Positions 46,543 to 55,620 of a stretch of DNA of 64,000 nt are shown here, piece after piece. The stretch is from Rubrimonas cliftonensis (GTDB lineage: Bacteria; Pseudomonadota; Alphaproteobacteria; Rhodobacterales; Rhodobacteraceae): NCBI RefSeq assembly GCF_900107585.1, contig NZ_FNQM01000003.1:1-64000 (forward strand), given 5' to 3'. The translations under genes were made by a program, and so were the position numbers. Below the pieces are notes generated by a model, which saw nothing but the letters and a program-made list of their open reading frames with translations, did not search any database and was not told the DNA's origin. Position 1 is the first letter of the stretch; each line of letters starts with the position of its first letter.

Positions 46543-46667
46543 TTGGCGATTCTCCTGAACGATCGGGGATCAGCGGCGTCGGTTCGGCGCCGACGTCGCG
46601 CCACCCTCTTGCGCCGGCGGGAAGCCTTGCGCAACGTCCTGCCGTCGATGCCGCGGGAGAGAGCCTC

Positions 46668-48242
46668 GTGACGCTGGAGAGCGCAAGCGCCCCGCCCGGA
46701 CGCACGGGCGAGCCCCTGCTTGACGTCCGCGGCGTTTCGAAGCGCTTCGGCGCGGTGACGGCGGTCGACGACGTGACGTTCTCGATCCGCGCGGGAGAGC
46801 GGCACGCGCTTCTGGGCGAGAACGGCGCCGGCAAGTCGACCGTGGTCAAGATGATCTACGGCTCGCTCCAGCCCACCGCAGGCGGTTTCGCTTGGCGCGG
46901 CGAGCCCGTGTCGATCGCCTCGCCGGCGGCGGCGCGCGCCATGGGCGTCGGGATGGTGCACCAGCATTTCTCGGTGTTCGAGGCGCTCACCGTGGCCGAG
47001 AACGTGGCGCTGGCCCTGCCGCGGGAGCCGATGGCGGCGCTGGCCCGCCGCATCCGCGAGGTCTCCGCCAGCTACGGCCTCGCCATCGACCCCGAACGCT
47101 CCATGCACGCGCTCTCGGTCGGCGAGAAGCAGCGCGTGGAAATCATCCGCTGCCTGCTCCAGCAGCCGAAGCTGCTGATCATGGACGAGCCGACCTCGGT
47201 CCTGACGCCGCAGGAGGCCGAGGCGCTGTTCGTCGTCCTGCGCAGGCTCTCCGACGAGGGCTGCGCCGTACTCTACATCTCGCACCGGCTGGAGGAGGTG
47301 CGCGCGCTGTGCTCGGCCGCGACGATCCTGCGCCGCGGCAGTGTGGTCGCGCGGTGCGACCCGCGCGAGATGACGGCGCGGGCGCTGGCCGAGGCGATGA
47401 TCGGCGCCGGCGTCGGAGCCGTCGAGCGCACCCCCGCGCCGGCGCCGGGCCCGGTCCGCCTCGCGCTGCGGGGGCTGACCCTGCCGGCTTCCGATCCGTT
47501 CGGCATGGCGCTGCGCGACGTTTCGCTCGAAGCGCGCGGCGGCGAAGTGCTCGCGGTGGCGGGCGTCGCGGGCGAAGGCCAGTCGGAACTGTTCGCGGCG
47601 CTGAGCGGCGAGGCGCGCTCGGCGGCGTCGATGGTCGAGATCGACGGACGGCCGGCCGGCGCTCTGGGGCCGACGGCCCGCCGCCTGCTCGGCGCCGCCT
47701 TCGCGCCGGAGGAGCGCAACGGCCACGCGGCCGTGGGCGAGATGCGGCTGAGCGAGAACCTCGCGCTCTCGCACCACGCCGTCGCCGGCCTCGCCCGCGG
47801 CGGCGCGCTTGGGCGCCTGCTCGGCGGCTGGATCGACTGGCGGGCGGCGCGGGCATGGTCGGCGCGCGTGCGCGAAGCCTTCGACGTGCGCGGCGGCGGC
47901 GAGGATCCGCAGGCGCGCAGCCTGTCGGGCGGCAATCTGCAGAAATTCGTGATCGGGCGCGAGATCCTGCGCGAGCCCGGCGTCCTCGTCGTCAACCAGC
48001 CGACATGGGGCGTCGACGCAGGCGCCGCAGCGGCGATCCGCACCGCTCTCGTGCGGCTGGCGCGGGCCGGCGCGGCGGTGGTCGTGGTGAGCCAGGACCT
48101 CGACGAGATCTTCGAGATCGCCGACCGGATCGCAGTGATGCGCCGCGGCGCGCTGGCGCCCGCGGCGCCGACCGCCGAGATGACCGCCGAGCGGCTCGGC
48201 GTGCTCATGGGCGGCGCCGACGCCGCAGAGGCCGCCGCATGA
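46668..48242 (+). CDS. ABC transporter ATP-binding protein, double-domain (BMP/nucleoside type)
   Basis: A 524-aa protein with two ABC domains, as in RbsA/YufO-like importers. The first has Walker A GENGAGKSTVVKM, signature ALSVGEKQR and Walker B LLIMDEPTSVL. The second has a degenerate P-loop GVAGEGQSELF and signature LSGGNLQKF, as usual in this family. The start is a GTG at 46668 after GGGAGAG. Two permeases and a BMP-type binding protein follow, making a complete importer. Confidence 0.92.
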   Translation: MTLESASAPPGRTGEPLLDVRGVSKRFGAVTAVDDVTFSIRAGERHALLGENGAGKSTVVKMIYGSLQPTAGGFAWRGEPVSIASPAAARAMGVGMVHQHFSVFEALTVAENVALALPREPMAALARRIREVSASYGLAIDPERSMHALSVGEKQRVEIIRCLLQQPKLLIMDEPTSVLTPQEAEALFVVLRRLSDEGCAVLYISHRLEEVRALCSAATILRRGSVVARCDPREMTARALAEAMIGAGVGAVERTPAPAPGPVRLALRGLTLPASDPFGMALRDVSLEARGGEVLAVAGVAGEGQSELFAALSGEARSAASMVEIDGRPAGALGPTARRLLGAAFAPEERNGHAAVGEMRLSENLALSHHAVAGLARGGALGRLLGGWIDWRAARAWSARVREAFDVRGGGEDPQARSLSGGNLQKFVIGREILREPGVLVVNQPTWGVDAGAAAAIRTALVRLARAGAAVVVVSQDLDEIFEIADRIAVMRRGALAPAAPTAEMTAERLGVLMGGADAAEAAA

Positions 48243-49306
48243 TCGCTCTGGAGGCGCGCCCAGAGGCGTCGCGGGCGCTGGCGCTGGCCTCTCCCGCGCT
48301 CGCCATCGTTCTGACGCTGCTCGCGAGCGCGGCGCTCATCGCCGCGCTCGGCCGCGATCCGCTCTCGGCGCTCCACGTCTATTTCGTGTCGCCGTTTCTC
48401 GACGGCTACAGCCGCGCCGAGATCCTCGTGAAGGCGACGCCGCTGGCGCTGATGGGGGCCGGACTCGCCATCTCGTTCCGCGCCAATGTCTGGAACATCG
48501 GCGCCGCCGGTCAGTACACGCTCGGCGCGCTGGCGGCCGGCGCCGTGGCGCTTGCGGCGCCGGAGGCGCGCTCGGCGCTGTGGCTGGCGCCCTATCTCGC
48601 GGCGGGCGTCGCCGGCGGGATGCTCTGGGCCGCAGCGCCCGCGCTCCTGCGCACCCGGTTCGGCGCCAATGAAATCCTCGTGAGCCTGATGCTGACCTAT
48701 GTGGCGGGGCTGCTGCTCGACTGGCTGGTGCGCGGGCCGTGGCGCAGCCCCCTCTCGTTCGGCTTCCCGCAGTCTCGCGACTTCGCCGAGGCGTTCGTCC
48801 TGCCCGTGATCCTCGACGGCACGCGCCTGCATGTCGGCGCCCCGGCTGCGCTGCTGATCGCCGCGGCGCTGGCGCTCTTGATGGCGCGAACGCTGCGCGG
48901 CTTCTCGGTGCGCGTGATCGGCGCGTCGCCGCGGGCCGGCGCGTTCGCCGGCTTCGGCGAGAGCGGGACGGTGTGGTTCGCGCTGCTGCTCTCGGGCGGT
49001 CTAGCCGGACTTGCCGGCGCCATCGAGGTGGGCGCGGTGATCGGCAAGATACAGCCCGACATCGGTGCCTCTGCGGGCTTCACCGCCATCATCGTCGCGT
49101 TTCTGGGGCGGCTGAACCCGTTGGGCGCGGTGCTCGGCGCGCTTGTGCTGGCCGTGAGCGTGATCGGCGGGGAGAACGCGCAGATCCTGCTCAAGCTGCC
49201 GAAGAACGTGACCGGCGTGTTTCAGGGGATGCTGCTGTTCTTCCTGCTGGCCTGCGACGTCCTGATCCGCTGGCGGGTCGTGTGGCGGCGGAAGGGGGCG
49301 GCGTGA
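48239..49306 (+). CDS. ABC transporter permease (BMP/nucleoside type)
   Basis: A 355-aa integral membrane protein with about ten helices. KATPLALMGAGLAISFRANV, NIGAAGQYTLGALAAGAVAL and LRTRFGANEILVSLMLTYVA followed by GLLLDWLVRG are typical of the larger permease of nucleoside/BMP systems. Its ATG overlaps the ATPase stop (ATGA). Confidence 0.92.
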   Translation: MIALEARPEASRALALASPALAIVLTLLASAALIAALGRDPLSALHVYFVSPFLDGYSRAEILVKATPLALMGAGLAISFRANVWNIGAAGQYTLGALAAGAVALAAPEARSALWLAPYLAAGVAGGMLWAAAPALLRTRFGANEILVSLMLTYVAGLLLDWLVRGPWRSPLSFGFPQSRDFAEAFVLPVILDGTRLHVGAPAALLIAAALALLMARTLRGFSVRVIGASPRAGAFAGFGESGTVWFALLLSGGLAGLAGAIEVGAVIGKIQPDIGASAGFTAIIVAFLGRLNPLGAVLGALVLAVSVIGGENAQILLKLPKNVTGVFQGMLLFFLLACDVLIRWRVVWRRKGAA

Positions 49307-49375
49307 GCGGCGCTTCCGATATCGCCAGGGCGCCGGCGGGACAGGCCGCGCGCGTCGGGCGTGGAGGCTGACCCT

Positions 49376-50272
49376 ATGGAACCGTTTCTCATATCGGTGA
49401 TGATCGCCGCGACGCCGTTCCTCTTCGCCGCCACCGGCGAGCTGGTGGCGGAGCGCTCGGGCGTGCTGAACCTCGGGCTCGAAGGCATGATGCTGATGGG
49501 CGCCGTGACCGCCTTCGCCGCGACGAGCGCCACCGGTTCGCATCTGCTTGGCGCGCTCGCCGGGGCCGGGGCGGGCGTCGCGATGGCGCTCGTCTTCGCG
49601 GTTCTGGCGATCTCGCTGATGGCCAACCAGGCCGCCACCGGGCTGGCGCTGACCATCTTCGGCATCGGCGCCTCCGGCCTCGTCGGACAGCCCTTCATCG
49701 GCCAACCGCTGGACAGCCTTGCGAAACTTCCCGTGTGGGACGCGACGGCGCTGACGCGGGTCATCACCGGTCACGACCCGATGACCTATCTGGCGCTGGC
49801 GATGGCCGGGGGCGTCGCGTGGTTTCTCTACCGGACGCGGGCGGGGCTGGCGTTGCGGGCGGTGGGAGACAGCCATGGCAGCGCCCATGCGCTCGGGCTG
49901 CCAGTGACGGCGACGCGATATGCGGCAGTGCTGTTCGGCGGCGCCATGGCGGGGCTTGGCGGCGCTTACATATCAATCGCCTACACGCCGATGTGGGGCG
50001 AGAACATGACGGCCGGGCGAGGCTGGATCGCGCTGGCGCTGGTGGTGTTCGCGACGTGGCGGCCGGGCCGCCTGGTGGCCGGCGCCTACCTGTTCGCCGC
50101 CGTGACGCAGGCGCAGTTCTATGGGCAAGCCCTTGCGATTCCCAGTCAATTTCTGGCGATGGCGCCCTATCTGGCGACGATCGCGGCGCTGGTCGTCATC
50201 TCTCGCGACAAGGCGCTGACCCGCGCGAACGCGCCCGCCTGCCTTGGCAGACCCTTCCGACCTGACCGCTAA
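49376..50272 (+). CDS. ABC transporter permease (BMP/nucleoside type)
   Basis: A 298-aa second permease. ATPFLFAATGELVAERSGVL, NLGLEGMMLMGAVTAF and YTPMWGENMTAGRGWIALAL are highly characteristic of the smaller BMP-system permease. The ATG at 49376 lies eight bases after GGAGG; a GTG five codons upstream overlaps that site and is less likely. Confidence 0.93.
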   Translation: MEPFLISVMIAATPFLFAATGELVAERSGVLNLGLEGMMLMGAVTAFAATSATGSHLLGALAGAGAGVAMALVFAVLAISLMANQAATGLALTIFGIGASGLVGQPFIGQPLDSLAKLPVWDATALTRVITGHDPMTYLALAMAGGVAWFLYRTRAGLALRAVGDSHGSAHALGLPVTATRYAAVLFGGAMAGLGGAYISIAYTPMWGENMTAGRGWIALALVVFATWRPGRLVAGAYLFAAVTQAQFYGQALAIPSQFLAMAPYLATIAALVVISRDKALTRANAPACLGRPFRPDR

Positions 50273-50283
50273 AAGGAGCATCC

Positions 50284-51339
50284 ATGCGTAGAACACTCGC
50301 AGCACTCGCCGTCGGCCTTGTTGCAACATCCGCCGCAGCACAGGAGTTGAAGGTCGGTTTCGTGTATGTCGGGCCGATCGGCGACTTCGGCTGGACTTAT
50401 CAGCACGATCAAGGACGGCTCGCCGTCGAGCAAGCCTTCGGCGACCGCGTCGAAACGACTTATGTCGAAAGCGTGCCGGAGGGGGCCGACGCCGAGCGCG
50501 TGATCCGCCAGCTCGCCGCGTCGGGCCATGGCCTCATCTTCACGACGTCTTTCGGATACATGGACGCCACCGCCAAGATCGCAGAACAGTTTCCCGACGT
50601 GAAGTTCGAGCACGCCACGGGCTACAAGACCGCCGCGAACCTCGCCATCTACAACGCCCGTTTCTACGAGGGGCGCGCGGTGATCGGCACGATCGCGGGC
50701 CGCATGACGAGGACCAACAGGATCGGCTACATCGCCTCCTTCCCCATTCCCGAAGTCATCATGGGCGTGAACGCGGCGACGCTGGCCGCGCAGAAAGTCA
50801 ACCCGGACGTCGAGATGACCGTGACCTGGGTCAATTCATGGTACGATCCCGGTCGCGAGGCCGACGCAGCCAAGGCGCTGATCGCGCAGGGGATCGACGT
50901 CATCATGCAGCACACCGACAGCCCCGCGCCGGTGCAGGCGGCGGCGGAGGCCGGCGCGCTGGCCTTCGGGCAGGCGTCGGACATGCGCCGCTTCGGCCCC
51001 GAGGCGCACATGACCGCGATCATCGACGACTGGGCGCCCTACTATGTGAAGCGCGTCGGGCAGGTGCTTGACGGCACATGGGAAAGCACGAACTCCTGGG
51101 CGGGCTTCGCCGAGGGCGAGGTGGTGATGGCGCCCTACTGGAACATGCCCTACGAGGTAGCCGTCGAGGCGGCTGACCTCGAGCGCGCCATCCGGCTCGG
51201 CCGCACGCACCCGTTCGAGGGCCCGGTGGTGGACCGCGACGGCGCCGTGCAGGTGCCCGAGGGCGAGACCGCGAGCGACGCGCACCTGCTGAGCATGGGC
51301 TACTTCGTCCAGGGCGTCGTCGGCGACCTGCCGAAGTGA
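50284..51339 (+). CDS. BMP-family ABC transporter substrate-binding protein
   Basis: A 351-aa periplasmic protein with signal peptide MRRTLAALAVGLVATSAAA cleaved before QELK. The BMP fold is shown by VYVGPIGDFGWTYQHDQGRL, FTTSFGYMDATAKIAEQFPD, RIGYIASFPIPEVIMGVNAA and VIMQHTDSPAPVQAAAEAGA. Characterised relatives bind purine nucleosides; some bind other small molecules, so a nucleoside or purine substrate is a guess from family. AAGGAG precedes the ATG. Confidence 0.93.
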   Translation: MRRTLAALAVGLVATSAAAQELKVGFVYVGPIGDFGWTYQHDQGRLAVEQAFGDRVETTYVESVPEGADAERVIRQLAASGHGLIFTTSFGYMDATAKIAEQFPDVKFEHATGYKTAANLAIYNARFYEGRAVIGTIAGRMTRTNRIGYIASFPIPEVIMGVNAATLAAQKVNPDVEMTVTWVNSWYDPGREADAAKALIAQGIDVIMQHTDSPAPVQAAAEAGALAFGQASDMRRFGPEAHMTAIIDDWAPYYVKRVGQVLDGTWESTNSWAGFAEGEVVMAPYWNMPYEVAVEAADLERAIRLGRTHPFEGPVVDRDGAVQVPEGETASDAHLLSMGYFVQGVVGDLPK

Positions 51340-51694
51340 AGCCTGCGCGCCGCCGCCGCGAAACGCTCGTGGCGGCGGGCTGCGAGGCGAGTGTGCTCGC
51401 GAGGCGCGGCTCAACCCCAGTCGATGCGAAGAACCCTGCGTTCGACCTGCTTTCAGGCGGTTCCGGCGACGCTGCGCAGAAGCGGCCAGCGATGGTGGGC
51501 GAGATGACCGGCGCGGCGGCGCGGGAGGCGCCGGAGCGCGACCATGGCTGGTCGACCGAAAAACCGGAGCGGGGCGACGCACGGATCGCCTGCGGCGACC
51601 GGCTCGACGGCGGCGGCTTCGACCATCCGCGCCGGCGCAGGCGTCTGCCTCCCCCGTCTTGACGCCCCCCGCCCCTTCCAATATCCCGGCCGGC
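51340..51694. other. Gene-free gap before tRNA-Tyr
   Basis: About 355 bases. It starts with two hairpins likely to end the BMP operon (CGCCGCC at 51351-51357 with GGCGGCG at 51371-51377; GCGAG at 51387-51391 with CTCGC at 51396-51400). A 108-codon frame beginning GTG at 51336 crosses it, but its Arg/Gly-rich translation resembles nothing and has no own ribosome site, so I do not call it a gene. The tRNA promoter must lie near the right end. Confidence 0.55.
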
Positions 51695-51778
51695 GGGAGG
51701 GATGCTCTAAGGTAGAGCAGCGGACTGTAAATCCGTCGAGGAGACTCACAGTGGGTTCGATTCCCACCCCTCCCACCA
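51695..51778 (+). tRNA. tRNA-Tyr (GTA)
   Basis: A full cloverleaf can be drawn. Acceptor GGGAGGG (51695-51701) pairs with CCCTCCC (51768-51774). The D arm is GCTC/GAGC. The anticodon stem GCGGA/TCCGT holds loop CTGTAAA with anticodon GTA at 51727-51729. A long variable arm GAG-GAGA-CTC marks a class II tRNA, and the T arm is GTGGG-TTCGATT-CCCAC. The discriminator A and encoded CCA close it at 51778. The tyrosine identity follows from the GTA anticodon plus the long variable arm. Confidence 0.95.
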
Positions 51779-51925
51779 CCGGACGCGTCTTTGACCGTCA
51801 ACGGGTTCCCTCCGCTCCCATCGATGCGCAGGCGCGCTGCGGTTCGCGCTGGTCTCGGGCCATGGCGCCGCCGGGCCGGTCTCTCCCGGCGCGCGACGAC
51901 GCCTGAGGGCGCCGCGCCGGCGCGC

Positions 51926-52606
51926 TCATGACACGATCCGCCCATCCTCCAGGGTGAGGATGCGGTCGGCGCGGTCGAGGATGCGGTTGTCGTGGGTCAC
52001 GAGCAGCGTCGTCGTCGCCCGCCGGCGGCCGAGCCGCTTCAGCAGGTCGACGACCTCGCCGGCGCTGTCCCTGTCCAGCGCGGCGGTCGGCTCGTCGGCG
52101 AGCACCAGCGCGGGGGCGCCGACGAGCGCGCGCGCCACGGCGACGCGCTGCTTCTGGCCGCCGGAGAGGTTCGCCGGCAGGTAGTCCGCCCTGTCCGACA
52201 GGCCGACGAGGCCGAGGGCGCGCGTGGCGGCGCGGCTCGCGAGATCGTCCGGCACGCCGGGGCGGACCTGCGCGCCCATCATGACGTTCTGCCGCGCCGT
52301 CAGGCTCTCATGCAGGTTGTGGGACTGGAAGATGAAGCCGAGCCGCCGGCGCAGGGCGGTCAGCTCCGCCTCCCCCGCGCCCCGAAGCTCATGCCCCATC
52401 AGGCGCAGCGAGCCGTCCTGCACCGCGCGCAGGCAGCCGATCAGGGTGAGCACCGTCGTCTTGCCCGACCCCGACGGTCCTATGAGCGCGGTCAGGCCGC
52501 CGCGCGGGAGCGCGAGGTCGATGTCGAACAGCGCCTGCTTGCGCGCCTCGCCGGCGCCGAACCAGTGGTTCAGCCCGCGGGCCTCGACGATGATCTCGCC
52601 GTCCAC
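51926..52606 (-). CDS. devA: DevA-type ABC exporter ATP-binding protein
   Basis: A 226-aa ATPase of the MacB/LolD/DevA type. Walker A is GPSGSGKTTVLTLIG, signature NLSGGQKQRVAVARAL and Walker B LVLADEPTAALD. It starts with GTG at 52606, preceded by GAGG, eight bases after the DevC-like permease stop. With devC and devB it forms an efflux system that in cyanobacteria exports glycolipids and in other bacteria various compounds through TolC. It is the last gene of the long minus-strand run. Confidence 0.9.
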   Translation of the reverse strand: MDGEIIVEARGLNHWFGAGEARKQALFDIDLALPRGGLTALIGPSGSGKTTVLTLIGCLRAVQDGSLRLMGHELRGAGEAELTALRRRLGFIFQSHNLHESLTARQNVMMGAQVRPGVPDDLASRAATRALGLVGLSDRADYLPANLSGGQKQRVAVARALVGAPALVLADEPTAALDRDSAGEVVDLLKRLGRRRATTTLLVTHDNRILDRADRILTLEDGRIVS

Positions 52607-52614
52607 GCCGCGCC

Positions 52615-53787
52615 TCAGAAAAGATCGGCGGGGTCCGCCGCCGCAAGCCGCCGCGTGGCGACGATCCCCGACAGGACCGAGAAAAGCACCGTGCCCAGAA
52701 ACACCGTGACCGCCATGCCCGGCGTCATCGTGAGCGGCAGGGTGGTGAGCGCGCCCATCAGCGACAGGATCGCGGCGCCGAAGACCAGCCCCGGCGCGAA
52801 GCCGAGAAGCCCCAGCACCAGCGCCTCCTCCACGACCACGCCGGCGAAGAACATCGGACCGTAGCCCATCGCCTTGAAAGTCGCGTATTCGCGCAGATGG
52901 TCGGCGACGTCGGCCGAAAGCACCTGATAGACGATCACGAGGCCGACGAGGACGCCGATCAGGACGCCGAAGCCGAAGATGATCCCGGTGGGCCGGCGCG
53001 TCTGCTGGTAGCGCAGATCCTCCTGCGCGGCGTCGGCATAGGCGCGGATGCGCAGGCTGTCGTCGGAGATCAGCGTGCGCAGCCGCGCGGCGACCGCCGT
53101 CGCGTCCGCGCCCCGGCGCAGCTGCAGCAGGATGTGGTCGGGCGCGCCGGAGCGGCGCGCGGGAAACAGCGAGAGGAACGTCTGGTCGGAGACGATCATG
53201 TAGCCGTCGCCGCCGAACCCGCCGCCGCCGGCGAAGGTGGTCATCGCCGTCACGGTGCGGCCCTCGGTCTCGAACGAGCGGGGCGTCTGCGGGCGGATGG
53301 CGGCCGCCTCCTCGCGCGGCAGGCCGCGCGCGCGTCGGTCGAGGATGGCGGCGCCCTGCAGCTTCAGCAGCGCCGCGTCGGCGGCGATCTCGGGCGCGAG
53401 AAAGCGCGGCTGGGCGGGGTCGACGCCGAGGGTGTTGAGGCTGATGTCCTTCTCCCCCCGGTCCCAGGGCGCCGTGCCGACGAACAGCCCCATGCCGGCG
53501 ACCACGTCGGGGTCGGCGAAGGCCTGCAGCATCCACTGCCTTGCGACGTTGCCGCCCTCGTTCAACGCGTTGGCGTCGCCGGCGGAGATCATGACGTCGG
53601 CCACGAAGAAGTCGTAGGGCCGCAGCGTCGCCGCCGCCATCGCGTTCATGATGCCGAGCTGCACGAAGACCAGCACATTGGCGAAGGCGACGCCCGCCAG
53701 CGCCGCGATGAAGCGCCCGCGCCGGTGGGTCAGCTGCAGCCAGCCGATCGGCATCCGACCGAACAGCCGTTGCAGCAGCCCGCTCAT
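52615..53787 (-). CDS. devC: DevC-type ABC exporter permease
   Basis: A 390-aa FtsX/MacB-fold permease with an N-terminal helix (RFIAALAGVAFANVLVFVQL), a large periplasmic domain and three C-terminal helices (GIIFGFGVLIGVLVGLVIVY and following). It lacks the fused ATPase of MacB, as expected for DevC. VFVQLGIMNAMAAATLRPYD and YATFKAMGYG are DevC-typical. Its ATG overlaps the devB stop (ATGA). Confidence 0.9.
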   Translation of the reverse strand: MSGLLQRLFGRMPIGWLQLTHRRGRFIAALAGVAFANVLVFVQLGIMNAMAAATLRPYDFFVADVMISAGDANALNEGGNVARQWMLQAFADPDVVAGMGLFVGTAPWDRGEKDISLNTLGVDPAQPRFLAPEIAADAALLKLQGAAILDRRARGLPREEAAAIRPQTPRSFETEGRTVTAMTTFAGGGGFGGDGYMIVSDQTFLSLFPARRSGAPDHILLQLRRGADATAVAARLRTLISDDSLRIRAYADAAQEDLRYQQTRRPTGIIFGFGVLIGVLVGLVIVYQVLSADVADHLREYATFKAMGYGPMFFAGVVVEEALVLGLLGFAPGLVFGAAILSLMGALTTLPLTMTPGMAVTVFLGTVLFSVLSGIVATRRLAAADPADLF

Positions 53788-55025
53788 GGCGCGGCCCGTG
53801 CGCCGGCGCCGGTGTCGATGCGCGCGACCGCCTCGAGGCCGACCAGCCGGGCGGCGAGGCCAGTGGACTCGGCGTCGAGCGCGACCAGGACGCGGATCAC
53901 CCTTGCGTCGGAGTTGGCCGCCGCGTCGTCGGAGATCAGCCCCTGGCGCCCCACGGTGAGGCCGATGCTCTCGACCCGGCCGCGCAGGGACCGAGCGAGC
54001 GCGCCGGCGGCGAACTCCACCGGCTGGCCGACGGCGACGGCGCCGATGCGGTCCTGCCAGACCTCGACCTCGGCCATCATCGCGCTGGTGTCGCCCATCT
54101 CCATGACGCCCTCGGCCGGCGGGCGCTGGCCGGGCGTCGCGTGGATGTCGAGGATCACGCCGTCGATCGGCGCCCGCACCTCGGAACGGCCCAGATCGAG
54201 GCGCGCGCGCGCGAGCTCCGCCTCGGCGGCGAAGACATTGCGAGCCGCCACGACGACGTCGGGCTGGTCGTCGAGCGCGCCCGACCCATAGCGCGCCAGC
54301 GTCGCCTCGGCCCGCGTCACGGCCAGCGTCGCGTCCTCCGCCGCCGTGCGGGCCGCATCGAGCACCGCGCCGGTGGCGACGCCGCGCGCGGCGAGGTTCT
54401 CGGTCCTCGCCAGTTCGGTCCGCGCCTCGCGGGCGGCGGCGCGCGCCTGGTCGAGGGCCGCCTCGGCCTCCGCGCGGCTCGCGGCCACGGCGCTGCGGGT
54501 CTGGCCGAGACTGGCCTGCGCCACGGCGAGCGCGGCGTCGGCGGTGAGGACCGCCGCCTCCAGCGCCTGGCGGTTGTCGAGCAGGGCGACGACCTGGCCG
54601 CGGGCGGCGCCGTCGCCGATCGAGACCATGATCTCCGCCACGCGCGCGTCGCCGGCGCCGTAGGGCGCGGCCACGATGGCGACGTCGCCGCGCGGCATGA
54701 GGCGCGCCAGACCCACGACGTCGGTGGGCAGCAGCGTCTCGGCGAGCGCCCGCGGCATCTCGATATCGGGGGGCAGCGCGATGGGGTTCGGCGATCCGCC
54801 GCCCGGCTGCAGTCCGGTCAGCGCATAGAATTTCTGCAGCCCGGGCGGCTGGTAGTACAAGCCGATCACCGCGCCCGTGAACATGAACGGCGGAATGAGC
54901 AGTACAAGCAGGTAACGCCAACGAAACCAGCCGCGCCGACGCGGCGGCGCGGCCGCGTCCGCCTCCTCCGCGGGCCGGAGGTCGATCGGCAGGTCGGCGT
55001 CGTCGCGATCCGGCATGGCCGTCAT
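53784..55025 (-). CDS. devB: DevB-type periplasmic adaptor (HlyD family)
   Basis: A 413-aa membrane fusion protein with a cytoplasmic N-terminus rich in acidic residues, one membrane helix (about 36-57, YLLVLLIPPFMFTGAVIGLY), a long alanine-rich coiled coil (about 140-250) and a barrel domain with EVRAPIDGVILDIHATPGQR. It bridges DevC to a TolC-type channel not present in the window. The ATG at 55025 overlaps the stop of the small glycine-zipper gene, which supports this start over the ATG three codons later. Confidence 0.88.
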   Translation of the reverse strand: MTAMPDRDDADLPIDLRPAEEADAAAPPRRRGWFRWRYLLVLLIPPFMFTGAVIGLYYQPPGLQKFYALTGLQPGGGSPNPIALPPDIEMPRALAETLLPTDVVGLARLMPRGDVAIVAAPYGAGDARVAEIMVSIGDGAARGQVVALLDNRQALEAAVLTADAALAVAQASLGQTRSAVAASRAEAEAALDQARAAAREARTELARTENLAARGVATGAVLDAARTAAEDATLAVTRAEATLARYGSGALDDQPDVVVAARNVFAAEAELARARLDLGRSEVRAPIDGVILDIHATPGQRPPAEGVMEMGDTSAMMAEVEVWQDRIGAVAVGQPVEFAAGALARSLRGRVESIGLTVGRQGLISDDAAANSDARVIRVLVALDAESTGLAARLVGLEAVARIDTGAGARAAP

Positions 55026-55231
55026 CGCGCCCGACCGGACGACGGTGCGACCGGCGGCGCCGAGGCGGCGCCGGTCGCGATCCCGAACACGATCCCGTCC
55101 ACGGGGCCGAGCCCGGCGCCGATCGCGACGCCCGCCCAGGCGCCGACCCCTGCCCCGATCCCGGCCCCGATCCCGGCGACCCGCGAACGGGCGGAGCCGG
55201 GGCCGGTCCGGGGCGCCGGGCGGCCCGTCAC
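55022..55231 (-). CDS. Small glycine-zipper membrane peptide, translationally coupled
   Basis: A 69-aa peptide. After a basic N-terminus (TGRPAPRTGPGSARSR) comes a glycine-zipper stretch VAGIGAGIGAGVGAWAGVAI, then GAGLGPVDGIVFGIATGAAS and a basic end. The GxxxG-rich hydrophobic part could insert in a membrane as a hairpin. Its GTG overlaps the rhodanese stop (GTGA) and its TGA overlaps the devB ATG (ATGA), so it is threaded between two real genes with a four-base overlap at each end. That context is the main evidence; low-complexity translation in such DNA makes chance possible. Confidence 0.6.
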   Translation of the reverse strand: MTGRPAPRTGPGSARSRVAGIGAGIGAGVGAWAGVAIGAGLGPVDGIVFGIATGAASAPPVAPSSGRAR

Positions 55232-55608
55232 TTCGCCGCGGACCGGCGCGGGGCGCCGGTCGCTGGATCGATGGACAGATAAGGCAGGCCGGCGGCCTTC
55301 CACGCCGCGAAGCCGCCCTCGAGATGGGCGGTCCGCGTCCACCCCGCCGCCGCGCAGGCCTCCGCCACGCGCCGCGACCGCACGCCCGAGCCGCAGTGGA
55401 ACACGATGCGCTTGTCGGTCTGGGTCGGCAGGTTGCTGGGCTTGAACTGCGCCATGGGGGCGAGAAGCGCCCCCTCGATGTGCTCGAAACCGTATTCCTG
55501 CGGCGTGCGCACGTCGATGACCACCACCTCCGCCTGCTCGAACGCCTGCGACAGCTCCTGCGCCGTCCAGTGCTCCAGCACGCCGGTCGGCGTCTGCTCG
55601 ATCTTCAT
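55228..55608 (-). CDS. Rhodanese-like sulfurtransferase (cytoplasmic)
   Basis: A single-domain rhodanese, 126 aa, with no signal peptide. VVVIDVRTPQEYGFEHIEGA is the substrate-side motif and FHCGSGVRSRRVAEAC the active loop, with Cys72 as persulfide carrier in a six-residue CGSGVR loop. It probably moves sulfane sulfur in the cytoplasm. It follows the exported rhodanese by 12 bp and is coupled to the glycine-zipper peptide. Confidence 0.92.
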   Translation of the reverse strand: MKIEQTPTGVLEHWTAQELSQAFEQAEVVVIDVRTPQEYGFEHIEGALLAPMAQFKPSNLPTQTDKRIVFHCGSGVRSRRVAEACAAAGWTRTAHLEGGFAAWKAAGLPYLSIDPATGAPRRSAAK

Positions 55609-55620
55609 GTCGGCCTCCGA

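Noticed and set aside
46543-46667. Possible SAM riboswitch before the trans-sulfuration gene
   Set aside because: The leader has a GC hairpin but none of the conserved SAM-II or SAM-V pseudoknot sequences.
51336-51662. 108-codon frame starting on the BMP stop codon
   Set aside because: GTGA overlap is suggestive, but the protein is Arg/Gly-rich without hydrophobic core or family, and the first part forms hairpins that look like the operon end.
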